Assembly (NCBI GenBank): GCA_020633675.1 | Contig: JACKDE010000002.1 | Coordinates: 496,001 to 560,000 of the forward strand | Direction of reading: 5' to 3' | Length of the DNA: 64,000 bases | From: Deferribacteres bacterium | GTDB taxonomy: Bacteria; Zhuqueibacterota; Zhuqueibacteria; Zhuqueibacterales; Geothermadaptataceae | Part shown: positions 45,828 to 53,779 of the stretch, in pieces | How the letters are laid out: the number at the start of each line of letters is the position of its first letter | Position numbering within the stretch: position 1 is the stretch's first letter | Notes under the pieces: model-generated | The model's database searches: none | What the model saw: the letters and a program-made list of their open reading frames with translations, nothing else | What the model was told of the DNA's origin: nothing | Position numbers and translations under genes: made by a program

Positions 45828-45885
45828 CGCCTGCCGGAATTTGCTTGACATTTTCTGCGCCGTTCTGCATTTTCCGCTCACTTTT
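45828..45885 (+). repeat. 58-bp direct repeat, copy 2
   Basis: This is the second copy of the sequence at 45408-45465 (55 of 58 identical). After it, an unstarted frame (FSKVTWAEYEADLANLKG) runs towards the next gene and may be a remnant of a coding sequence. Confidence 0.88.
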
Positions 45886-45994
45886 GTCCCCAAATCGGCC
45901 AATTGGTATCAATTCAGCAAAGTCACGTGGGCTGAATATGAAGCCGATCTGGCAAATTTAAAGGGGCGTCTCAACGCAAAAGGGAGGAATTCTG

Positions 45995-46414
45995 ATGTCA
46001 ACTGTCAAAAATGTGCTGGCGGTCATCGCCGGAATTGTTATCGGCGGCTTTGTCAATATGGGTTTGATCACAATCAGCGGCAGTGTGATCCCGCCACCTG
46101 CCGGTGTCGATGTCACCGATATGGAAAGCCTGAAAGCATCGATGCATCTTTTTGAACCGAGGCACTTCATTTTTCCCTTCCTGGCGCATGCCGGCGGAAC
46201 GTTTGTCGGTGCATTTTTGGCCGCCTTTATTGCCGCCAGTCATCAGATGAAATTCGCCCTGGCGATCGGCGCTTTTTTCCTGGTTGGCGGCATTACGAAT
46301 GCATTTTTATTGCCTGCACCAACCTGGTTTATCGCGCTCGATTTGATCGGTGCATATTTGCCGATGGCCTGGTTTGGTGGCACACTGGCTTTGCGGAGAA
46401 AGAGTCAAGCTTAA
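45995..46414 (+). CDS. Unknown four-helix membrane protein
   Basis: The 139-residue protein has four hydrophobic segments (VLAVIAGIVIGGFVNMGLI, AHAGGTFVGAFLAAFIAA, ALAIGAFFLVGGITNAFLL, LDLIGAYLPMAWFGG) and a conserved-looking first loop (IPPPAGVDVTDMESLKASM). It resembles uncharacterised membrane proteins common in Bacteroidota and related phyla. A GGGAGGA ribosome site is 6 nt upstream. Confidence 0.78.
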   Translation: MSTVKNVLAVIAGIVIGGFVNMGLITISGSVIPPPAGVDVTDMESLKASMHLFEPRHFIFPFLAHAGGTFVGAFLAAFIAASHQMKFALAIGAFFLVGGITNAFLLPAPTWFIALDLIGAYLPMAWFGGTLALRRKSQA

Positions 46415-46439
46415 GCCACCGATACACCCTGAAATTCCC

Positions 46440-46811
46440 ATGAGCACAAAAATTCTCGCTGTGCAGCCGGTGCTAATGTCGCGCGATATCCAGCGCTCGC
46501 TGGCATTTTATGCCAGGCTGGGCTTCAAAACGATTTTCATCGATTCGACAAGCGATCCAAAGTATGCCGGGGTCGTGCGGGATGGCATCGAGCTGCATTT
46601 GCAATGGCATGATGCGGCGGAGTGGCTGGCGCAGGCAGACCGGCCAACCTACCGCTTTGTGGTCGAAGATGTTGATGCGCTGCATGAGATGCTTTGGCAG
46701 GCCGGGATAGCCGACATGACCTCGCCGCACGAAACCGCCTGGAGTACGTACGAGTTTCATGTGCGCGATCCCGATGGCAACGGCCTGCAATTCTACCGCG
46801 ATGTGCCTTGA
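46440..46811 (+). CDS. VOC (glyoxalase/bleomycin-resistance) family protein
   Basis: The 123-residue protein has the paired beta-alpha-beta-beta-beta modules of the vicinal oxygen chelate fold: VQPVLMSRDIQRSLAFYARLGF, DGIELHLQWHD, YRFVVEDVDALHEML and EFHVRDPDGNGLQFYR. The potential metal ligands (His in HLQW, Glu/Gln near the end) are consistent with the family, whose members act in detoxification or antibiotic binding. Confidence 0.88.
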   Translation: MSTKILAVQPVLMSRDIQRSLAFYARLGFKTIFIDSTSDPKYAGVVRDGIELHLQWHDAAEWLAQADRPTYRFVVEDVDALHEMLWQAGIADMTSPHETAWSTYEFHVRDPDGNGLQFYRDVP

Positions 46812-47079
46812 TGCGTGGCTTTTGCGATGATGCCTGCATGTCGATTGTCCGCTTCCTGAGATATTGGGGAAACAAGACGTTCGCCACGAATGATGCAACT
46901 TTGCACGCATAAAAGGCGAAACAGACAGGTCAGTCACGTTTGTGAAAATTTGTTGCAGGAAATGGAAGAAAGCGACTTGATTGTGCAGGGCTTGTGCATA
47001 TTTGTTGATGGTTGAGATGGAATAACTCTTCGAGAACCATCAATATATCAATTTTGCTACGCAGTATCGAGAAACAGAC

Positions 47080-48723
47080 TCATCTTTTCCGCCGCACCTT
47101 CCCCAAAATCAACAGCAAGGCATCGACGCGCAGCAGCCAGGCAGCCACGCCAAACACCACCAGCGCTACGATGATCGGCAGCAGCACGGCCAGACTTTGC
47201 GCCAAAAGCGAGGCATCACCCCAGTAAGCTTGCGTCTGCTGCAAAGCCCAATACGCCGCCAACGCCATCAGCAGCGTGCCCACCAAAATTTTCGCCAACG
47301 ACAAAACCAGCGCACGACTCACCAGCCCCGTGGCTTTGCGCTGCAGCATGAAAAATAACACCGCAAAATTGAGTGTGATGGTGATGGCCGTCGACAGCGC
47401 CAGCGAGCGGTGATCCAACCCGAAATGAAAAATAAACAGATAGTTGAGGGAAATGTTGAGAGCGATGGTTGCCACGCTCACCACAGCCGGCGTTTTGGTG
47501 TCCTGAAAGGCGTAGAAGCCGTCGGTGGTGATTTTGATGGCGCTGTAGCCGCATAAGCCAAAGGCATAGAAGAACAGCGCATGAGCGGTCTGTACCGTGT
47601 CGGTGTTGCCCGCTGCGCCGCCCTCGAAAATCAAACGGCAAATCGGCTCGGCCAGCACCATCAGCCCGGCAGTGGAAGGCAGCGCCAAAAAGAACACCAG
47701 GCCCAGCGCCCGTGTGAACGCTGCGCGGTACTGCTCGATTTCGCCCGCCGCGATGTGGCGCGCCAAATTCGGCAATGCCACCGTCGAGATTGCCACACCG
47801 AACACGCCGATGGGCAGGTGCAGCAGCCGGAACGCGCGCGTGATCCAGGTCAGCCAGCCCTCGCCGTAGGACGCAAAATAGGCATTGGCAAAAATGTTGA
47901 CTTGCAGCGCTGCCGCCCCCAGCATTGCCGGGGCCATCAGCCGTACGATTTGGCGCACGCGTGGATCACGGAAACTCAGCAATGGCCGCCAGCGAAAGCC
48001 AACCCGGTACATCGATGGAATCTGCACCAGGAATTGCATCGCACCGCCTGCCAGAAAACCCAGCGCCATGCCCGTGGTCGGGTGCAGGTTGAGTTCGGGC
48101 GCAAGGTAGTAGCCTGCCACACCAACCACCAGCGCAGTGACGTTGAAAAACGACGATGCCCATGCCGGAATGCCGAAAATGCCTTTGGCGTTCAGCAGCC
48201 CCATCGCGATGGCGGCGAACGACACCAAAATCAAAAACGGAAACATCAGTTGCGTGAGGTAGACTGTCAGGTCGCGTTTGCTGCTGAAGCCGTAGTGCAG
48301 CGCCGGATCGAGAGCGATGTCGAAGCCTTTGCCGGCCAGCATCACATCCACGATGGCAGGCGCCAGCAACATGCCAGCGCAGGTGATGGCCGCCAGCACC
48401 AGGCCGAGCAGGTTGAGCGTGCGGTTGGCCAGTTGCCATGCGGCTTCCGGCCCGTCCTTCACTTCGGTGTCGGTAAAGGTGGTGATGAAGGCTTTGCTCA
48501 TCGCGCCTTCGGCGAACAGGTCACGCAGTAAATTGGGGATGCGAAAGGCCGCATAGATGGCGTCGCCGCCGATGCCGGAGGCGAAATAGTAGGCGATCAC
48601 TTTTTCGCGCACAAGGCCGAGCACGCGCGAACCCATCACGGCGATGCTGACCACGCCGGCGGAACGGGCAAAGCTTTTGCGGACAGGGCCGCGATCGGCT
48701 GGCGAAACAGGGCGGTCGGACAT
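47080..48723 (-). CDS. murJ: Lipid II flippase MurJ
   Basis: MurJ moves the peptidoglycan precursor lipid II across the inner membrane. The 547-residue protein has 14 predicted helices and the N-terminal MviN signature (GSRVLGLVREKVIAYYFA, DAIYAAFRIPNLLRDLFAEGAMSKAFI), including the essential arginines. Its start is only 6 bp after a TIR-domain gene, so the two are probably cotranscribed. Confidence 0.95.
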   Translation of the reverse strand: MSDRPVSPADRGPVRKSFARSAGVVSIAVMGSRVLGLVREKVIAYYFASGIGGDAIYAAFRIPNLLRDLFAEGAMSKAFITTFTDTEVKDGPEAAWQLANRTLNLLGLVLAAITCAGMLLAPAIVDVMLAGKGFDIALDPALHYGFSSKRDLTVYLTQLMFPFLILVSFAAIAMGLLNAKGIFGIPAWASSFFNVTALVVGVAGYYLAPELNLHPTTGMALGFLAGGAMQFLVQIPSMYRVGFRWRPLLSFRDPRVRQIVRLMAPAMLGAAALQVNIFANAYFASYGEGWLTWITRAFRLLHLPIGVFGVAISTVALPNLARHIAAGEIEQYRAAFTRALGLVFFLALPSTAGLMVLAEPICRLIFEGGAAGNTDTVQTAHALFFYAFGLCGYSAIKITTDGFYAFQDTKTPAVVSVATIALNISLNYLFIFHFGLDHRSLALSTAITITLNFAVLFFMLQRKATGLVSRALVLSLAKILVGTLLMALAAYWALQQTQAYWGDASLLAQSLAVLLPIIVALVVFGVAAWLLRVDALLLILGKVRRKR

Positions 48724-48729
48724 GGGCGG

Positions 48730-49233
48730 CTACAGTTCCAGTTTGGGATTGTCGATGCGGGAATTGAAGTAGACGATGCGCATTTTGCGGGTGACTTGTG
48801 CGGGCTTGGTCTCGTTGAAGCGCACCAGTTTTTTGACCACTTCCTGCACAATTTTAGCGTCGAACTCCGGTGCCGTTTGCTGTAAGGCGTGCCAGAATTC
48901 GGCAGCGGGCGGCCAGTCAAATTGCAGATCGGCAGGCATTTCCGGGCGGAGCGGTGTGTCGTCGAGGCGCAGGACGATGATGCGGCGTTGCAGCAGTTGC
49001 GCCATGTGCCACTCGAACTCGATGATGTGCGAGATCGCAGCCTGCTTCGACCACAGCACCAAAAACAGCTCGTGCTCCGCGATGCGCTCGCCGATGATTT
49101 TGGGCCAGCCGGGCGTGCCGTACCAGTCGCTGTCCGCGCGCCAATGCGAGAAGCCGCGCTGCGTCAATTGCGCTTGCAATTGCTCGGCAATCGCCTCGTC
49201 GTGGCGGTTGCTGCTGATGAAAAGTGTGGGCAT
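48730..49233 (-). CDS. TIR-domain protein
   Basis: The 167-residue protein is a TIR domain from residue 1 to about 125 (LFISSNRHDEAIAEQL, GFSHWRADSDWYGTPGW, IAEHELFLVLWSKQA, IIVLRLDDTPL) with a 40-residue C-terminal extension. Aligned with NAD-cleaving TIRs, the S-x-W-V-x-x-E-L segment is SHIIEFEW, placing Glu74 at the catalytic position, while the Trp is replaced by Ile. Bacterial TIR proteins act in phage defence or as effectors, but no defence partner gene is adjacent. It is encoded immediately before murJ. Confidence 0.85.
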   Translation of the reverse strand: MPTLFISSNRHDEAIAEQLQAQLTQRGFSHWRADSDWYGTPGWPKIIGERIAEHELFLVLWSKQAAISHIIEFEWHMAQLLQRRIIVLRLDDTPLRPEMPADLQFDWPPAAEFWHALQQTAPEFDAKIVQEVVKKLVRFNETKPAQVTRKMRIVYFNSRIDNPKLEL

Positions 49234-49249
49234 GGATTCGAAATTCGAT

Positions 49250-49322
49250 TGTTAAAATGATTGCCGCGAATGAACACAAATTTCAGAACATTCGCGGTCA
49301 TTCGTACCATTCGCGGCTAAAA
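49250..49322. repeat. Short inverted-repeat intergenic sequence
   Basis: GCCGCGAATG near 49263 and its reverse complement CATTCGCGGC near 49307 bound a short spacer with more GAATG/CATTC pieces, similar in style to the CACGAAT and CACAGAT elements elsewhere in the window. It lies between pdxJ and the TIR gene. Confidence 0.55.
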
Positions 49323-49325
49323 TTC

Positions 49326-50045
49326 TCAGCCTTTTCCCAAGCAGGCCTGGTAGCGCCGGATGGTCTCCTGCAAGCCCAAATAGAGGGCGTCGCAGACCAG
49401 CGCATGGCCGATGGAGACCTCCAGCAGTCCCGGGATGTTTTGCTGGAAATAGGCCAGATTTTCCAGGCTCAGGTCATGGCCGGCGTTGAGTTCCAGACCG
49501 AGCTCACGGGCAAATTTGGCTGCTGCAATAAACGGCGAGATGGCCTGCTGGCGGTTTTTGGCATAGTTGGCGGCATACGGCTCGGTGTACAGCTCGATGC
49601 GGTCGGTGCCGATGGCTTTGGCCGCCTCGATTTTGGCCGGATCGGTTTCCATGAACAGCGAGGTGCGGATGTTGTTTTGCTTCAGCCGCGCGACCACTTC
49701 CTGCAGCAACGCGCGATGGCGCAGGGTGTCCCAGCCGGCGTGGGAAGTCAGCACATCCGGCGGGTCGGGCACCAGCGTGCACTGCGCGGGCCGGACTTCT
49801 TCCACCAGCCGCAGAAAATCTTCGGACGGGTAGCCTTCGATGTTGAATTCAACCTCGATGGCGGCGGCGATTTCGTAGACATCGAATGTGCGGATGTGGC
49901 GTTCGTCCGGGCGGGGGTGCACGGTAATGCCGTCAGCGCCGAACGCGATGCATTTTTGGGCGGCCTGCAACACATTGGGATTGTCGCCGCCGCGGGCATT
50001 GCGCAGGGTGGCGAATTTATTGACATTTACGCTCAATTTGGTCAT
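49326..50045 (-). CDS. pdxJ: Pyridoxine 5'-phosphate synthase
   Basis: PdxJ condenses 3-amino-1-hydroxyacetone phosphate with deoxyxylulose phosphate in vitamin B6 synthesis. The 239-residue product has the family signatures LSVNVNKFATLRNARGG, ITVHPRPDERHI, CTLVPDPP, the LFMETDP segment, the IELYTEPYA stretch and the C-terminal NAGHDLSLENL and SIGHALVCDAL. Length and motifs are typical. Confidence 0.96.
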   Translation of the reverse strand: MTKLSVNVNKFATLRNARGGDNPNVLQAAQKCIAFGADGITVHPRPDERHIRTFDVYEIAAAIEVEFNIEGYPSEDFLRLVEEVRPAQCTLVPDPPDVLTSHAGWDTLRHRALLQEVVARLKQNNIRTSLFMETDPAKIEAAKAIGTDRIELYTEPYAANYAKNRQQAISPFIAAAKFARELGLELNAGHDLSLENLAYFQQNIPGLLEVSIGHALVCDALYLGLQETIRRYQACLGKG

Positions 50046-50161
50046 GCGCGCAAAGTATCCAATTTACCCCGAAAAGTCAAGCGGGAAGAGGGAGAGAATA
50101 GATTTCAACGTACGCGGAATCATGAAAAATAGCTAGGCTGTAATCAGCTCTCTAATTTTCT

Positions 50162-51070
50162 CTAATCGTTTGCATCAAACAGATTTTTTTGTTCAGTATC
50201 TTTCGTTTCTAAGACCTCCAAGACATTTGTAACAAAATAGTGAACGGCAATAACGTCGTTATCATAGCCATATTTCACATCAGTGTGCACATTTGCCCGA
50301 ATAGAGTCACCTGGATTTACTTGTACTTTTCGTGATTGAAATTTGGAAAGCCATTTAGTATGTGTGACCTTAGCATTCAACGCTCTGCCTGCGTATTTGA
50401 ATTCCCACATCGAATCGCCCAAAAAATCCGGTTTCTTAACCTTAAGTATCATAACCGCGTCATTTGAAATGGTCTCTTTTGTCGCAAAATCTTCAATAGC
50501 CTCTGAAGCAATTTTAAAGGATGTATTGAATGCGAACTCCCCATCTCTTGTAATATAAAATGCTTTATCTGAAGAATTAAGATTCGCTAAAGACGACGAA
50601 ATTCGCTCTAAACTTCTTAGAATTCTATAAGTTGGTATTGGAGCGTAAGCCGGTATTCTTAGTACTTCGGTCTGTTCAGCTAAATGATAAATCTCATTTT
50701 GTAATACCGCGACTTGATGGCTATCTGAAATCTTATCCTTATTTTCAAGAAACGTAACCAGCTTTTCTTTACCCTTTAAGAGGAATCCTCCTACAATTTT
50801 TTTTGCATCGAGATTTTTTAACGCATCATCGTCGATTGAAATTAAAATTGTCCTAAGCCAAGTTTTGAATGATCCACTTTCAATATCTTGCAGCAGGATT
50901 TTAGGAGTTATTTTCTTATTAATTGAGTGTGCCAGCTGGATGTCAAACTCCTGAAATGCATCAATTAAATCAGATGCTGCTCGAAACACTCGTGATGGAT
51001 TCTCGCTGAGCTTCTCATAGTCAAACACAAGGCAATAATCAAGACTGAGAGTATCAATGAAAGTCTTCAT
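50162..51070 (-). CDS. AT-rich orphan protein of unknown function
   Basis: The 302-residue protein has no recognised domain. It is soluble, helix-rich in the first half (many Leu/Lys/Glu), and ends in a beta-like region (FLGDSMWEFKYAGRALNAKV, VQVNPGDSIRANVHTDVKYG). The gene is visibly more AT-rich, with AT-ending codons, than every neighbour, which suggests recent transfer. ATG 51070 is preferred over a TTG at 51082. It may be part of an island, since a toxin-antitoxin remnant and repeats lie next to it. Confidence 0.75.
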   Translation of the reverse strand: MKTFIDTLSLDYCLVFDYEKLSENPSRVFRAASDLIDAFQEFDIQLAHSINKKITPKILLQDIESGSFKTWLRTILISIDDDALKNLDAKKIVGGFLLKGKEKLVTFLENKDKISDSHQVAVLQNEIYHLAEQTEVLRIPAYAPIPTYRILRSLERISSSLANLNSSDKAFYITRDGEFAFNTSFKIASEAIEDFATKETISNDAVMILKVKKPDFLGDSMWEFKYAGRALNAKVTHTKWLSKFQSRKVQVNPGDSIRANVHTDVKYGYDNDVIAVHYFVTNVLEVLETKDTEQKNLFDAND

Positions 51071-51412
51071 TACATAGCTCAATATTTAGTGAGTTAGATT
51101 TTATATTATTCAAATAGCCAGTACGGATGCAAATGGCGCACAAATAACGATTTTTTTCTCAGGATTAGAGATAAGAATGCTTGATATTCCCCTATTATTA
51201 TCAGCAAAATCAAGTGGTTTCATCCGAAAGGCTGGACAAAATATCGCACGTTGGCTACGGATTCACAAGTTAAATTTTGGAGACATTTGGGTGGGATTTG
51301 AGCGTGCTGGTAGCAAAAATCAACCGTCGAGCACGCAAAGTGCGCAGAGCCAACTCCGCGAACACCGCACGCTCGGTGGTTTGAGTTTGTCCGTAAAACA
51401 GGGTGGGCGAGG
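51071..51412. other. Intergenic region with decayed repeat
   Basis: No gene was seen in these 342 bp. At 51332-51386 there is a repeat-like segment (CACGCAAAGTGCGCAGAGCC and CACGCTCGGTGG) related to GCGGAGCCAACTCCG-type sequence at 51829-51862 and CCGCGGAGTGCGCGG at 52752-52770. Confidence 0.5.
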
Positions 51413-51649
51413 TTAGGAAGACGAAGCCTGGTTTTCCTTGAGGCGTTCTGCAATCCACACTTTGTTGATCGATTGCCGCGTCACGCCGAGACGCCGCGCT
51501 TCGCGATCCAATGATTGGATCATCCAGACGGGAAAATCGACATTCACATGTTTCTGCTTCTCGCCAGGGCGCTGCGCTTTTGATATGTCCAAAAATTCGG
51601 AAATGTCCTGCCCTTCGTCGAACATCTTGTCAAATTTTTCAGCCTTCAT
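51413..51649 (-). CDS. brnA: BrnA-type antitoxin (orphan)
   Basis: The 78-residue protein matches the BrnA/CopG-like antitoxin pattern: MKAEKFDKMFDEGQDIS at the start, then the DNA-binding ribbon-helix-helix region VNVDFPVWMIQSLDREARRLGVTRQSINKVWIAERL. BrnA normally neutralises the BrnT RNase and represses its own operon. Here only a C-terminal fragment of brnT remains, overlapping the brnA start by 11 nt, so the antitoxin is an orphan and its promoter has probably been lost. Confidence 0.85.
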   Translation of the reverse strand: MKAEKFDKMFDEGQDISEFLDISKAQRPGEKQKHVNVDFPVWMIQSLDREARRLGVTRQSINKVWIAERLKENQASSS

Positions 51650-51704
51650 AAATCGCTTTCTCGTCTTTTCGTGAATTTCTCACCGAAATGATTCTGATTT
51701 TGTG
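51639..51704 (-). pseudogene. brnT: Remnant of brnT toxin gene (C-terminal fragment)
   Basis: In the frame that ends in TGA at 51641-51639, the sequence reads HKIRIISVRNSRKDEKAIYEG, which matches the conserved BrnT C-terminus (IRIISAR...ER..YE). Upstream the frame runs directly into the arm of an inverted-repeat element at 51704, and no other part of brnT is found beyond it. About 70 residues of the toxin are missing, so the toxin should be inactive. Confidence 0.75.
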
Positions 51705-51805
51705 GCCACGGATGAACACAGATTTTCACTGATTGTTTCAAGATCAGGAGAATGTTGCTAAAAAAGCTCTTAAAAATCTGTGTAAATCAGTGCACATCCG
51801 TGGCT
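51704..51805. mobile_element. 102-bp inverted-repeat element without a gene
   Basis: The arms 51704-51734 and 51775-51805 match as inverted repeats at 25 of 31 positions (both contain GCCACGGATG) around 40 bp of spacer. They resemble the arms of the GxxExxY cassette at 25805-26249. The left arm interrupts the remnant brnT frame. Confidence 0.7.
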
Positions 51806-51870
51806 AAAAAAATCTGTTTTTCGCCAAAGGCGGAGCCAACTCCGTGCACTCGGCGGTTAAAAGCACCCGA

Positions 51871-52686
51871 TCACTCGAATATCTGCAGGTCCTTCAAAAT
51901 CGCCAGCGCGATGCCTTTGCGCGATTGGTCGAATTGGACGGCGCGCTCGACATTTTCCAGCTCGCTGCTGGCGATTTGCACACAATTAGCGAAATAATAA
52001 ACCTGTCCACCGCGCTCGACATAGCCCACAAACCAGCCGATGTCCTGGCCGTCCTGCCCGCCCCAGCCGGTTTTGCCGCGCAACACCGCATCGCTGCTGT
52101 CCGTCATCACCATGACTTTTTTGACGATATCCATCGAGCGCTGCAAAAATGGCAATTTGTTGTCGCGCAGCCGCTGCAGGAAATTGATTTGCTGAGCCGG
52201 GGAGATGCGCAGGCCGCCATCGAGCCAAAACTGGTCGATGCCGCCCGACATGTCGTGATTGCCGTAGTCGGCCCGGTCGAGCCAGTCCTGCATGCGCTGC
52301 TCGCCAATCCGGCGCGCCAGTTCCTGATAGTACCAGACCGCCGAATACTGATAAGCTGATTTCAGATCAAAGTCGCGATCCCAGACCTGATTGCGCTCGA
52401 CGCCATCCCATTTCAGGGTGAAATTTTCGTCCGTCGCCACCCCGGTCTCCAGCGCGATCAGCGAATTACAGATTTTGAAGGTCGAGGCCGGTGTGAAGGA
52501 GTGTTGGAACAGCGAGTCGTTGTAAAGCAGGTAGCGATCATTTTGGGCGTCGTAGAGCGCGAACGTGCCGTCGACGCCATATTTTTGGTAGTGGGTCTGG
52601 AAGTCGTCGCGGACCTCGCGTGACGGGGTTTGCTGGCAGGCCGTCAGCCAAACCAGCGCGGACAAGATCAGAAAGAATTTTTGCAT
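51871..52686 (-). CDS. Class D (OXA-type) beta-lactamase lipoprotein
   Basis: The 271-residue protein is an OXA-like serine beta-lactamase: STFK at residues 68-71 (nucleophile Ser68, carbamylated Lys71), SAV at 115-117, YGN at 141-143, the FWLDGGLRISP segment, KTG at 205-207 and a Trp at 218. A lipobox (LVWLTAC, Cys17) suggests attachment to a membrane. All core catalytic motifs are intact, so it should hydrolyse beta-lactams or act on penicillin-like peptides. No integrase or IS flanks it, so it is probably an intrinsic chromosomal gene. ATG 52686 is chosen because it begins a lipoprotein signal. Confidence 0.93.
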   Translation of the reverse strand: MQKFFLILSALVWLTACQQTPSREVRDDFQTHYQKYGVDGTFALYDAQNDRYLLYNDSLFQHSFTPASTFKICNSLIALETGVATDENFTLKWDGVERNQVWDRDFDLKSAYQYSAVWYYQELARRIGEQRMQDWLDRADYGNHDMSGGIDQFWLDGGLRISPAQQINFLQRLRDNKLPFLQRSMDIVKKVMVMTDSSDAVLRGKTGWGGQDGQDIGWFVGYVERGGQVYYFANCVQIASSELENVERAVQFDQSRKGIALAILKDLQIFE

Positions 52687-52796
52687 TTTGGGTGTTTCCT
52701 GAGTTTGGGTTTTTAGCCACGAATGATGCGAATCGGCGCGAATAGAATTTAACCGCGGAGTGCGCGGTGGGCGCAGAGATTTAGGCGTATACATAT

Positions 52797-52824
52797 GTAG
52801 GGGCATGGCACGCCATGCCCCTAC
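52797..52824. repeat. 28-bp palindrome
   Basis: GTAGGGGCATGGC and its reverse complement GCCATGCCCCTAC are separated by two bases. Such palindromes occur as dispersed small elements in many bacteria. An adjacent AACCGCGGAGTGCGCGG segment (about 52751) is another repeat-like piece. Confidence 0.8.
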
Positions 52825-52989
52825 GATATTACCAATGTTTCAAAATCCAATGTTTAGAGACAGCTCCAGCGCAAGTAGTGCCAGTTTTTGTGGATGCCCG
52901 CGTTCGCGAGCATGACGTTAATGTACGCTGCGAGCGTTGAGCTCCCGGTGGTTTACATCCACTGCATCCCGGCAAACCGGTCGAAAAAA

Positions 52990-53535
52990 TCACTCGACGC
53001 GCGTCAGGTATTGCCGGAAGCCTGTGCGCCAGCTTTTGCCGTCGTCGAAGCTGTACTCCATCAATGCCTCTGCCGAGTCGCGCTGGATGTTGCTGTGCGT
53101 AAAACGGATGACCATGTCGCGGCCATCGGGCTGGCGTTTGGGCTGTGAAACGATGACGTATTGATCGAGACCGCCGGTCAACAGCCAAAAATCGCCCTTT
53201 GCATCGACGGAAGTGAGATAGAATTTTTGTTCGTTCTGATTGTAAAACATCCACGCTTTGCTGGTCGAGTTGCGGGCCGGCACTACGGTGGTCATCTCCA
53301 CAACCTGCTCGCCGATCAGGTATTTCGCTTCTTCGCTGCCGGTGATCGAGCCGACGACCGCGCCGGTGCTGTCGAGATATTCCCAGCGCGACTGCCACTT
53401 GCCGATAATGTGCTCGAGCCGGTTTTTGGCTTCAGCCGGATATTCCGCTGCGGTCTGCCGGGCCAGGCATGGGCTGATGACCAGCCCCAAAAGCAGAAAA
53501 CTGGCGAAGATTGTGATTCTGCAAATGTGTCGCAT
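52990..53535 (-). CDS. Secreted DUF1579-like protein
   Basis: The 181-residue protein has a signal peptide (FASFLLLGLVISPCLA) and a lipocalin-like beta domain with the pattern HIIGKWQSRWEYLDSTGAVVGSITGSEEAKYLI, GDFWLLTGGLDQYV and MEYSFDDGKSWRTGFRQYLTR. This resembles DUF1579-type proteins of unknown function. A GGAGAAAAT ribosome site precedes the ATG. Confidence 0.75.
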   Translation of the reverse strand: MRHICRITIFASFLLLGLVISPCLARQTAAEYPAEAKNRLEHIIGKWQSRWEYLDSTGAVVGSITGSEEAKYLIGEQVVEMTTVVPARNSTSKAWMFYNQNEQKFYLTSVDAKGDFWLLTGGLDQYVIVSQPKRQPDGRDMVIRFTHSNIQRDSAEALMEYSFDDGKSWRTGFRQYLTRVE

Positions 53536-53638
53536 ATTTTCTCCGTTTGTACTGTTGGTTTTGTGGTTGTCGGTGTTTTTTAACCTAAGTTCGATCTAAG
53601 AAATCTTTGATTCGTTTTGTGCAAAGGGCATTTCTTTG

Positions 53639-53729
53639 TCCCCCTTCGAAGGAGGGCTGTGGGATGTTTCGGACTGATTTTAAAGCCTAATTCCGGTGAC
53701 ATCCCCCTAAATCCCCCTTCGAAGGGGGA
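53639..53729. repeat. 91-bp element bounded by CCCCCTTCGAAGGGGG-type palindromes
   Basis: TCCCCCTTCGAAGGAGGG at the left end and the perfect 18-bp palindrome TCCCCCTTCGAAGGGGGA at 53712-53729 form, with the adjoining TGGGATGT and ACATCCCC, imperfect terminal inverted repeats of about 30 bp. The layout resembles a small non-autonomous element. Confidence 0.75.
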
Positions 53730-53779
53730 CTTTTGAGAAGCTAAGAAGCTCGTTTCTCAATCTAATCCTTACGTCGAAA

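Noticed and set aside
47581..48531. A 316-codon plus-strand frame within murJ
   Set aside because: It is antisense to a full-length, clearly identified murJ and is Gln/Arg/His-rich in the way expected of a shadow frame.
51177..51416. A 79-codon plus-strand frame near the brnA gene
   Set aside because: Its second half is made of a dispersed repeat-like sequence and there is no family match; no ribosome site is present.
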